Source of the DNA: JAVBLT01 sp031553315
GTDB taxonomy: Bacteria > Verrucomicrobiota > Kiritimatiellia > RFP12 > DVOR01
DNA length: 64,000 nt
NCBI GenBank assembly: GCA_031553315.1
Contig: JAVBLT010000007.1
Span: 62,001-126,000, forward strand
Direction of reading: 5' to 3'
Made by a program: the position numbers and the translations under genes. The number at the start of each line of letters is the position of its first letter. Position 1 is the first letter of the stretch. Below the pieces are notes generated by a model. It saw only the letters and a program-made list of their open reading frames with translations, did not search any database and was not told the DNA's origin. This document shows, piece after piece, positions 16,337 through 24,854 of this stretch.

Positions 16337-17701
16337 ATGACCTACGAAACCGCCAAAAAGATCCTCACCGAAAACAACCAGGCCCACGTCCTCGCCTTCT
16401 GGGACAAGATCACCCCCCCCCAGCAGAAAAAACTCCTCGACCAAATCGCCACCCTCGACTTCACCGCCATCGGCCGCATGCAGCAGATGCTCGCCGAAAA
16501 AAGCAACGCCCCCGCACCCGCCGCCGACTTCACCCCCGCACCCGTCGAAGTCCTCGAAGGCAACGCCCGCAAAGAAGCATTCACAGCAGGCGAAGAACTG
16601 ATCCGCGCAGGCAAAGTCGGCATCCTCGTCGTCGCCGGCGGCCAAGGCTCCCGCCTCGGCTTCGAAGGCCCCAAAGGCTGCTACCCCATCGGCCCCGTCA
16701 CCAACAAAACCCTCTTCTACTTCCACACCCGGAAAATCGCCGCCCTCGCCCGCCAGTACCGCGTCAGCATCCCCTTCTACATCATGACCAGCGACACCAA
16801 CGACGCCGCCACCCGCCACCACTTCGCCGAAAACAACTACTTCGGCATGAATCCAGACGACGTGTTCTTCTTCATCCAAGGCATGTGGCCCGCCCTGACC
16901 GACGACGGCAAAATCATCCTCGACGCCCCCGACCACATCTTCATGAGCCCCGACGGCCACGGCGGCACCCTCTCCGCCCTCGACGCCTCCGGCGCCCTCG
17001 CCGACATGAAACGCCGCGGAATCGACTACATCTTCTTCTTCCAGGTCGACAACCCCCTCATCAACATCGCCGCCCCCGCCTTCATCGGCCTCCACCACAA
17101 AAAAGGCGCCGAAGTCTCCGTCAAAGTCTGCAAAAAGCGCGACGCCAACGAAGGCGTCGGCAACGTCGTCCTCCGCAGCGGCCGCTACGCCATGGTCGAA
17201 TACACCGAGCTCACCCCCGAGCAGAAAAACCAGCGCAAGCCCGACGGCACCCTCTACTTCAGCCACGGCTCAGTCGCCATCCACATCTTCAACCGCGCCT
17301 TCCTCGAAAAAGAAGCCGCCGGCAACCTCCCCCTGCACATCGCCCACAAAAAAATCCCCTACTGCACCCCCGACGGCCGCATCGTCAAGCCCGACACCAA
17401 CAACGGCTACAAATTCGAAAAATTCATCTTCGACGTCCTCCCCGACGCCTCCATCGTCATGAACCAGGAATTCGAGCGCAACGAAGAATTCTCCCCCGTC
17501 AAAAACGCCGAGGGCGACGACTCCCCCGCCACCACCAAGCGCGACATGCAGCTCAAATGGGCCCGCTGGTTCGCCGCCGCCGGAATCGAAATCCCCCTGC
17601 GCGACGGCGCCCCCGCCATCCCCCTCGAAATCGACCCCTGCTACGCCTGGAACGCCGACCTCTTCCGCGAGCGCGGCATCAACCTCACCACCGGCAAATA
17701 A
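16337..17701 (+). CDS. UDP-sugar pyrophosphorylase (UDPGP type 1 family)
   Basis: The 454-aa nucleotidyltransferase probably makes a UDP-sugar from UTP and a hexose-1-phosphate. The uridine-binding loop LVVAGGQGSRLGFEGPKG lies around residues 96-113. QVDNPL around residue 236 binds the metal and sugar phosphate, with EYTEL and KFEKFIFD further on. Family members act on UDP-GlcNAc, UDP-GalNAc or UDP-glucose; the sequence resembles the eukaryote-like UDP-N-acetylhexosamine pyrophosphorylase branch, but the sugar is not certain. It starts 10 bp after prfB with GGAAA before the ATG, suggesting co-transcription. Confidence 0.85.
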   Translation: MTYETAKKILTENNQAHVLAFWDKITPPQQKKLLDQIATLDFTAIGRMQQMLAEKSNAPAPAADFTPAPVEVLEGNARKEAFTAGEELIRAGKVGILVVAGGQGSRLGFEGPKGCYPIGPVTNKTLFYFHTRKIAALARQYRVSIPFYIMTSDTNDAATRHHFAENNYFGMNPDDVFFFIQGMWPALTDDGKIILDAPDHIFMSPDGHGGTLSALDASGALADMKRRGIDYIFFFQVDNPLINIAAPAFIGLHHKKGAEVSVKVCKKRDANEGVGNVVLRSGRYAMVEYTELTPEQKNQRKPDGTLYFSHGSVAIHIFNRAFLEKEAAGNLPLHIAHKKIPYCTPDGRIVKPDTNNGYKFEKFIFDVLPDASIVMNQEFERNEEFSPVKNAEGDDSPATTKRDMQLKWARWFAAAGIEIPLRDGAPAIPLEIDPCYAWNADLFRERGINLTTGK

Positions 17702-17727
17702 ACCGCCCCATCTACACACACACAACC

Positions 17728-17748
17728 GCCCGGCCCAACAGGCCGGGC
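17728..17748. terminator. GC-rich hairpin between the pyrophosphorylase and SulP genes
   Basis: A perfect 8-bp stem, GCCCGGCC with GGCCGGGC, encloses a CAACA loop 26 bp after the stop codon. There is no T-tract, so termination may be partial or Rho-assisted. The next gene starts 20 bp downstream. Confidence 0.4.
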
Positions 17749-17767
17749 GAAACCGTTTGAGCCCCCC

Positions 17768-19480
17768 ATGAAAATCCTCGACACCCTCCGCCAACGCTTC
17801 CAGCCCGCCATCATCAGCCCCTTCAAAGAAGGCTACAGCCTCAAAACCTTCTTCGGCGACCTCAGCGCAGGCCTCATCGTCGGCGTAGTCGCCATACCGC
17901 TGGCCATCGCCTTCGCCATCGCCTCAGGCGTCACCCCCGAAGCAGGCCTCGCCACCGCCGTCATCGCAGGCTTCATCATCTCCGCCCTCGGCGGCAGCCG
18001 CGTACAGATCGGCGGCCCCACCGGCGCCTTCATCGTCATCATCTACGGCATCGTACAGCAATTCGGAACCGACGGCCTCATGGTCGCCACCCTCATGGCC
18101 GGCGCCATCCTCATCCTCCTGGGCCTGTGCGGCCTGGGCAGCATCATCAAATACATCCCCTACCCCGTGACCATCGGCTTCACCAGCGGCATCGCCCTCA
18201 TCATCTTCACCGGCCAAGTCAACGACATCCTCGGCCTCGGCCTCAAAAACCTCCCGGCCGACTTCGTCGGCAAGCTCACCGCCTACGCCGGCGGCCTCGA
18301 CCACATCAACGGCTGGTCCCTCCTCCTCAGCGCCCTCACCATCGTCATCTGCTTCAGCTGGCACCGCGTGACCGCCAAAATTCCCGGCTCACTCATCGCC
18401 ATCCTCCTCACCACCGCCATCTGCCAGCTCTTCCACCTCAACACCGAGACCATCGGCAGCAACTTCCCCAGCGTGGCCGGCGGCATGACCTTTCCCCGGC
18501 CCCACCTCCCCTCCCTCACCTTCAGCCAGCTCCAGAGCCTCGTTTCACCCGCCATCGCCATCGCCCTCCTCGCCGGCATCGAATCACTCCTCTCCGCCGT
18601 AGTGGCCGACGGCATGACCGGCCGCCGCCACCACTCCAACACCGAGCTCATCGCCCAAGGCCTTGCCAACATCGCCTCACCCCTCTTCGGCGGCATCCCC
18701 GCCACCGGCGCCATCGCCCGCACCGCCACCAACATCCGCAACGGCGGCAAAACCCCCCTCGCCGGCATCATCCACACCCTCGTCCTCCTCGCCATGATGC
18801 TCTTCCTCGGCCGCTACGCCGCCATGATCCCCATGGCCACCCTCGGCGGCATCATCGCCGTCGTCGCCTACAACATGAGCGAATGGCACCTCTTCAAAGG
18901 CATGTTCAAAAGCACAGGCAGCGACATCGCCGTCATGCTCATCACCTTCACCCTCACCGTCTTCGTCGACCTCACCGTCGCCATCCAAGCCGGCGTCCTC
19001 CTCGCCGCCTTCACCTTCATCCGCCGCATGGCCCGCAGCACCGGCGCCCTCAACGTCACCGGCGACCCCACCGGCCCCGCCCCCGATAATCCCGACGACC
19101 TCGCCAACCTCCGCGCCGCCATCCCCCCCGGCGTTGAAATCTACGAAGTCTACGGAGCCCTCTTCTTCGGCGCCGCCGACAAATTTAAAGACACCCTCCT
19201 CAGCCTCCAGCAGCCCCTTCCCCGCGTCCTCATCCTGCGCATGCGCTACGTCATCATGCTCGACGCCTCCGCCCTTCACACCCTCGAAGACGTCCAGCAC
19301 CACACCCAGACCCGCGGCGTGCAGCTCCTCCTTTCAGGCGTTCGCAGCCAGCCCCTCATCCTCATGGAACGCAGCGGCTTCCTCGCCAGAATCGGCCAGG
19401 ACAACGTCTTCGGCCACATCGACGAAGCCCTCGCCCGCGCCCGTGAAATCGTCGAAAAAATCCAACCGCCCCCCGCCTGA
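17768..19480 (+). CDS. SulP-family anion transporter with STAS domain
   Basis: This 570-aa inner-membrane transporter takes up an inorganic anion such as sulfate, or bicarbonate. The transmembrane domain of about 12-14 segments (residues about 25-430) begins with GDLSAGLIVGVVAIPLAIAFAIASG, the SulP signature. It contains GGSRVQIGGPTGAF and GGIPATGAIARTATN. A cytoplasmic STAS domain follows at about residues 450-560. Length matches the family. The anion cannot be told from sequence. The C-terminus is followed by 90 bp and then the CRISPR array. Confidence 0.9.
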   Translation: MKILDTLRQRFQPAIISPFKEGYSLKTFFGDLSAGLIVGVVAIPLAIAFAIASGVTPEAGLATAVIAGFIISALGGSRVQIGGPTGAFIVIIYGIVQQFGTDGLMVATLMAGAILILLGLCGLGSIIKYIPYPVTIGFTSGIALIIFTGQVNDILGLGLKNLPADFVGKLTAYAGGLDHINGWSLLLSALTIVICFSWHRVTAKIPGSLIAILLTTAICQLFHLNTETIGSNFPSVAGGMTFPRPHLPSLTFSQLQSLVSPAIAIALLAGIESLLSAVVADGMTGRRHHSNTELIAQGLANIASPLFGGIPATGAIARTATNIRNGGKTPLAGIIHTLVLLAMMLFLGRYAAMIPMATLGGIIAVVAYNMSEWHLFKGMFKSTGSDIAVMLITFTLTVFVDLTVAIQAGVLLAAFTFIRRMARSTGALNVTGDPTGPAPDNPDDLANLRAAIPPGVEIYEVYGALFFGAADKFKDTLLSLQQPLPRVLILRMRYVIMLDASALHTLEDVQHHTQTRGVQLLLSGVRSQPLILMERSGFLARIGQDNVFGHIDEALARAREIVEKIQPPPA

Positions 19481-19570
19481 AGGCAGGCATATGAAGCGCA
19501 AGTCAAATCCAGCCTCCCGCAGATGGATGTTGCATTTAGTATTGCAAATCACGGAAATGATCACGGGTGA

Positions 19571-19606
19571 GTTGTGATTTGATGTTCTTTGAAAGTGTGT
19601 TATAGT
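19571..19606 (+). promoter_or_regulatory. Repeat-embedded promoter (first copy)
   Basis: Within each repeat, TTGATG (repeat bases 9-14) and TATAGT (bases 31-36) are 16 bp apart, and TG at bases 28-29 forms an extended -10. Transcription would begin about 7 nt into each spacer, giving crRNAs with about 24 nt of guide. This matches the known repeat-borne promoters of Neisseria type II-C arrays. It occurs in all 61 repeats. Confidence 0.6.
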
Positions 19607-22600
19607 TCAATGACATAATTCACCTACTCTTTCCCCGTTGTGATTTGATGTTCTTTGAAAGTGTGTTATAGTACGCTCATTAAAATATCCCGTGTTGTTG
19701 AAGTTGTGATTTGATGTTCTTTGAAAGTGTGTTATAGTAACTCAAATGGGAAGCCCTCCCGTGGGTGGTTGTGATTTGATGTTCTTTGAAAGTGTGTTAT
19801 AGTAATTTCGTCATTCCCGCTAAATGCTTTAAAGTTGTGATTTGATGTTCTTTGAAAGTGTGTTATAGTGGAGACCAAGAGCTTGTAGAGGGCAACACAG
19901 TTGTGATTTGATGTTCTTTGAAAGTGTGTTATAGTAATTTCGTCATTCCCGCTAAATGCTTTGAAGTTGTGATTTGATGTTCTTTGAAAGTGTGTTATAG
20001 TAAGCGGCGAAGGCGAAACAATCACGGGCGAGTTGTGATTTGATGTTCTTTGAAAGTGTGTTATAGTGCGCAGGGTCACAGCTTTGAGAAGGGCGTGGTT
20101 GTGATTTGATGTTCTTTGAAAGTGTGTTATAGTTCCCAAAATATGGGTATATTGTGCCTCATAGTTGTGATTTGATGTTCTTTGAAAGTGTGTTATAGTC
20201 GGGGTGCCGGGCAATCGTGATTGATTTTTGTTGTGATTTGATGTTCTTTGAAAGTGTGTTATAGTGACAAGCCGAAAGTGTGGATTCTCGATGAAGTTGT
20301 GATTTGATGTTCTTTGAAAGTGTGTTATAGTTTCGCCTACTACAACGAACTCATCCTCTGCGTTGTGATTTGATGTTCTTTGAAAGTGTGTTATAGTTCG
20401 GCGGCGGCGCTCAACGTGTAATAACCAGTTGTGATTTGATGTTCTTTGAAAGTGTGTTATAGTGCGGCTGAACCAGAGGTAGGCGATTTCGCAGTTGTGA
20501 TTTGATGTTCTTTGAAAGTGTGTTATAGTAGATGATTCTATATATGACAACATTCGACAGTTGTGATTTGATGTTCTTTGAAAGTGTGTTATAGTATATG
20601 GAAGATAGACCCCCTACATGGGGAAGTTGTGATTTGATGTTCTTTGAAAGTGTGTTATAGTGTGTGGTGGATTCAAAAGACGAGTTTCGCAGTTGTGATT
20701 TGATGTTCTTTGAAAGTGTGTTATAGTAATTAGTTACAATAGAAACACGGGGGTTTAGTTGTGATTTGATGTTCTTTGAAAGTGTGTTATAGTTATCCCA
20801 AACACCATCATAGAATCCAATATGTTGTGATTTGATGTTCTTTGAAAGTGTGTTATAGTCTCATTGAGGGTGATTTCAGAGGCAACGCAGTTGTGATTTG
20901 ATGTTCTTTGAAAGTGTGTTATAGTACACGCTCTATTAAGAAAGGAACCCGACCAGTTGTGATTTGATGTTCTTTGAAAGTGTGTTATAGTTTTGCTTGC
21001 GAACTTGTAACCAACCCGCATGTTGTGATTTGATGTTCTTTGAAAGTGTGTTATAGTCCAGACGGCGGCGCATGCGGAGTATTACAGTTGTGATTTGATG
21101 TTCTTTGAAAGTGTGTTATAGTTGATATTCTATGTTTATGAAAGAGAGGGGAGTTGTGATTTGATGTTCTTTGAAAGTGTGTTATAGTATTTCAATGGCG
21201 AAACCTATCAAGCTATTAGTTGTGATTTGATGTTCTTTGAAAGTGTGTTATAGTAATCAGAAAGGAATCACGCTATGCCCATAAGTTGTGATTTGATGTT
21301 CTTTGAAAGTGTGTTATAGTATTTAGCATTTTTATTTAGACTTGTAAACGGTTGTGATTTGATGTTCTTTGAAAGTGTGTTATAGTCCGAGACCGAATCG
21401 CCATTGTGGGCTACGCGTTGTGATTTGATGTTCTTTGAAAGTGTGTTATAGTGCATATCGCGCCACCCGATGACGCCCGCCGTTGTGATTTGATGTTCTT
21501 TGAAAGTGTGTTATAGTTGGCCGCGCGCAATGCCGTTGTCGATTTCGGTTGTGATTTGATGTTCTTTGAAAGTGTGTTATAGTTTTTCCATGATTCGACC
21601 GGCGCGGCTTTCGGTTGTGATTTGATGTTCTTTGAAAGTGTGTTATAGTCGTCACGTCTTTTTGGCGAAACAGCCACGGTTGTGATTTGATGTTCTTTGA
21701 AAGTGTGTTATAGTCATCGCGCTGAATTGGTCATCCACGCATTGGTTGTGATTTGATGTTCTTTGAAAGTGTGTTATAGTCTAAACCCTAAAAGAAAGAA
21801 GGCAGATTAGTTGTGATTTGATGTTCTTTGAAAGTGTGTTATAGTAAGCAGTCTTGCCACCCTTTGGCGGTGCAAGTTGTGATTTGATGTTCTTTGAAAG
21901 TGTGTTATAGTCTAAACCCTAAAAAGAAAGAGGCAAGATTAGTTGTGATTTGATGTTCTTTGAAAGTGTGTTATAGTTGAATCCAGTCGCCATATTTGGA
22001 GTATTAAGTTGTGATTTGATGTTCTTTGAAAGTGTGTTATAGTTTTTCAGCGTCGGCTTGCAGTGCGGATAGTTGTGATTTGATGTTCTTTGAAAGTGTG
22101 TTATAGTCGGGCTTCATGCGATTCAAGGCACTGTTGGGTTGTGATTTGATGTTCTTTGAAAGTGTGTTATAGTTCCGGGAGTTGCAAACGATTCACCCGA
22201 ACCGTTGTGATTTGATGTTCTTTGAAAGTGTGTTATAGTTGCCCTTCTGAATACTCGCGCAAAAGCAAAGTTGTGATTTGATGTTCTTTGAAAGTGTGTT
22301 ATAGTTGTCATTCGCCAACACCACGGGATTGACGAGTTGTGATTTGATGTTCTTTGAAAGTGTGTTATAGTGCTGACCGGTGTGAATGTAGTCGCAGAAT
22401 AGTTGTGATTTGATGTTCTTTGAAAGTGTGTTATAGTTACAAATGGTGGCGATGAAGAGGGGTCTAAGTTGTGATTTGATGTTCTTTGAAAGTGTGTTAT
22501 AGTCCATCAATCAGGCGGATAGTAGCAGGGTCAGTTGTGATTTGATGTTCTTTGAAAGTGTGTTATAGTTACAAATGGTGGCGATGAAGAGGGGTTTAAG

Positions 22601-23556
22601 TTGTGATTTGATGTTCTTTGAAAGTGTGTTATAGTCGTGGCCTTCGTGCTTCCCGCCCTTTGAATGTTGTGATTTGATGTTCTTTGAAAGTGTGTTATAG
22701 TGATTGCGCGAATCTCTGTCCACACAAGCAAGTTGTGATTTGATGTTCTTTGAAAGTGTGTTATAGTCGCTAGAAGCCGTTGATTTTGCGTGGGAACGTT
22801 GTGATTTGATGTTCTTTGAAAGTGTGTTATAGTCACGGGTGATATTATCAATTTCCGCAAGAAGTTGTGATTTGATGTTCTTTGAAAGTGTGTTATAGTC
22901 TATCGCGGCTCTATCCATTACACCGCAAGTTGTGATTTGATGTTCTTTGAAAGTGTGTTATAGTTGATTTTATCAAAAGAGGGATTGCAAATCTGTTGTG
23001 ATTTGATGTTCTTTGAAAGTGTGTTATAGTTTGATTTGTTTAAAGCCAAAGCCCCACTTGGTTGTGATTTGATGTTCTTTGAAAGTGTGTTATAGTTTGT
23101 GTGCGAGTATAGTTTCCAGCACCCCTGTTGTGATTTGATGTTCTTTGAAAGTGTGTTATAGTGCTAAACCCTAAAAGAAAGAAGGCTGGTTAGTTGTGAT
23201 TTGATGTTCTTTGAAAGTGTGTTATAGTTTAGCCATGATAACTTCGGAAATGTTTTTAGTTGTGATTTGATGTTCTTTGAAAGTGTGTTATAGTACAAAT
23301 GGTGGCGCTGAAGAGGGGGTTAAGTTGTGATTTGATGTTCTTTGAAAGTGTGTTATAGTTTTTTGGGTGGGTGAATCGAGAATAATCAGTTGTGATTTGA
23401 TGTTCTTTGAAAGTGTGTTATAGTTGACGCGAACGGCTGGTTGTTCCGCGAAGAGTTGTGATTTGATGTTCTTTGAAAGTGTGTTATAGTTCAAACCGTG
23501 GTGCGCCACTTGACTCTGTAGTTGTGATTTGATGTTCTTTGAAAGTGTGTTATAGT
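19571..23556 (+). CRISPR. Type II-C CRISPR array, 61 repeats and 60 spacers
   Basis: The 36-bp direct repeat begins GTTGTGATTTGATG and ends GTGTGTTATAGT; I noticed no variant among the 61 copies, from the first at 19571-19606 to the last at 23521-23556. Spacers are 30 nt, except eight of 29 and one of 28. The GTTGT start and the position of cas genes on the opposite strand argue for plus-strand crRNA transcription toward cas2, as in Neisseria type II-C. Each repeat ends in the extended -10 element TGTTATAGT with TTGATG 16 bp upstream, so transcription may start within every spacer. Near-identical spacers: 19804-19833 with 19936-19965; 21781-21809 with 21912-21941 and 23163-23192; 22438-22467 with 22570-22599 and 23295-23323. 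39 spacers end in A. Confidence 0.99.
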
Positions 23557-23610
23557 ATTGATTTCATAAAATCTTTATTATATTGCACTTGTGATGAAAT
23601 TTTTAGAAAA
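23557..23610. other. AT-rich leader-like sequence with a possible degenerate repeat
   Basis: The stretch between the last repeat and cas2 is strikingly AT-rich compared with the window, as CRISPR leaders are. The SulP-side flank is not. At 23588, 67 bp after the start of the last repeat, CTTGTGAT matches seven of the first eight repeat bases before diverging, which may be a decayed terminal repeat. I infer that new spacers enter at this cas2-proximal end. Confidence 0.45.
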
Positions 23611-23908
23611 ATTCTAGTTGTGTATATGGCTGGACAGGCCGTTTTGCTTTTTTTCCAACTAAATTAATGGTCTCGCTGAATTGTTTGTCGGTAATTTTGA
23701 TGATCGAAACAAGGCCTTCCTCCGGAATCATGCCGCGGATACGCTGAATATGGACAGTGGCGGATTCGTTGCTGCCGCAATGGCGAATGTAAACGGAAAA
23801 TTGCATCATGGTAAATCCGTCGCGGAGTAATTCCTTTCGAAAGGTCGCGGCGATTTTGCGTTGCCGTTGCGTGTCGGTCGGCAGGTCGAAAAAAACATAG
23901 ATCCACAT
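23603..23908 (-). CDS. cas2: CRISPR-associated endonuclease Cas2
   Basis: The 101-aa protein is the small subunit of the Cas1-Cas2 spacer-integration complex. The ferredoxin-like fold opens with MWIYVFFDLPT, including the conserved Asp8. I chose the ATG at 23908 because this motif normally stands at the N-terminus; the longer frame from 23944 would overlap cas1 and adds an unrelated leader. It lies 14 bp after cas1 and its stop falls about 46 bp from the last repeat. The gene order cas9-cas1-cas2 is that of type II-C, without csn2 or cas4. Confidence 0.95.
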   Translation of the reverse strand: MWIYVFFDLPTDTQRQRKIAATFRKELLRDGFTMMQFSVYIRHCGSNESATVHIQRIRGMIPEEGLVSIIKITDKQFSETINLVGKKAKRPVQPYTQLEFF

Positions 23909-23922
23909 GATGGTGTAGGCGC

Positions 23923-24846
23923 TTAGGGCTCTATAACTGGGCATGGCGGAAACCGGGGATAGGCGATTTCTTTTTCTTCTTTCAAAAAACAGCGGGCCAA
24001 TGAGGCGGTGGTGCAGGAAAGTGCGTTCATGAGGGGGCGGCGCAGGGTACCGAGCATGACGTCGACCGTCAGGACGGAGAGTAAATAGGCTTTCAGTTCT
24101 TTGGTGAGCTCTTCCGTTTGGGGGAATTGCGTGCGGGGAGAGTTGAAAACAAGGTCGTCGACAAAGGGGCGGTAGGGTTCCATGATGTCGTCGGCAAGGA
24201 CGAAGGCGTTGTATTGGTTGTGATGGTGGATGCCGACGAGGCAGGTGAGGCCCGAGCCGATGAGGGCGCGGGCGGTGGCGGCGCGCAATATGGCGTAGCC
24301 GTAGTTGAGGGCTGCGTTGGGCATGTCGCCGAAGCGATCGCGGGTTGTGGCGGGGTCTGTAAAATGGGTTTGAAAGTAAAGGCGGGCGGCGATGGCTTCA
24401 CTGTTGCCTGTGTCGCCTTTTTTTACGGAGGGGATCAGGGCGCGGATGCGTTTTCCGCCGCTGAGGCCTCCGCGTTCGAGGCAGGCGGCTTGGTTTTCGA
24501 GTTTTGCCTTGACGGTTTGCTGCCAGAGGCGGTCTTTCAGGGCTTCGGTGGCTTTTAGCTGCGCGGAGATTTGCTTTTGGGCGGTGGTATGCCCGTCCAT
24601 GGAGGCCAATGTGGCGCTGGGCATATGTTTTTCATCGCACAGCACGACGGCTACGTTGTTTGCGGCCAGAAAGTGAAGGCTGGCGGCGGTGAGTGTGATT
24701 TGAGGGGTTTCGATGAGTACGAACCCGATGTCTTCAACCGGGATTGTGCGCGGTTCGCTTTCACTGCTTTTGGGTTGATAAAGCAGTTGGTCGAGTTTCA
24801 GGCTCAAATGGCCGGGGTTTGAAAAGACAAGGGTTCGTTTCAGCAT
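23923..24846 (-). CDS. cas1: CRISPR-associated endonuclease Cas1
   Basis: The 307-aa integrase inserts new spacers into the array with Cas2. Conserved residues include Glu150 in NSEAIAARLYF, the HHHNQYN segment (His207-209) and Asp219/Asp220 with Glu223 in LADDIMEPYRP, matching the Glu-His-Asp metal site. Length is normal for type II Cas1. The ATG at 24846 has GAGG six bases upstream. A GTG at 24858 overlapping the cas9 stop is possible but less likely. It starts 8 bp after cas9, so the three cas genes form one operon. Confidence 0.96.
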   Translation of the reverse strand: MLKRTLVFSNPGHLSLKLDQLLYQPKSSESEPRTIPVEDIGFVLIETPQITLTAASLHFLAANNVAVVLCDEKHMPSATLASMDGHTTAQKQISAQLKATEALKDRLWQQTVKAKLENQAACLERGGLSGGKRIRALIPSVKKGDTGNSEAIAARLYFQTHFTDPATTRDRFGDMPNAALNYGYAILRAATARALIGSGLTCLVGIHHHNQYNAFVLADDIMEPYRPFVDDLVFNSPRTQFPQTEELTKELKAYLLSVLTVDVMLGTLRRPLMNALSCTTASLARCFLKEEKEIAYPRFPPCPVIEP

Positions 24847-24854
24847 GGTGCGCC

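Noticed and set aside
14968..16338. Long minus-strand ORF opposite prfB
   Set aside because: It is a shadow frame of prfB with low-complexity Gly/Val/Phe composition and no domain.
17728..17748. Strong intrinsic terminator before SulP
   Set aside because: The hairpin is good but no T-tract follows, so it is listed only as a low-confidence hairpin.
19481..19570. Leader sequence at the SulP end of the array
   Set aside because: The stretch is not AT-rich, and type II-C orientation plus the AT-rich cas2-side flank argue against it.
19732..23509. Minus- and plus-strand ORFs made of repeating TITHFQRTSNHN or YNTLSKNIKSQ units
   Set aside because: They are translations of the CRISPR repeats and spacers; the periodicity is the 66-bp repeat unit, not a protein repeat.
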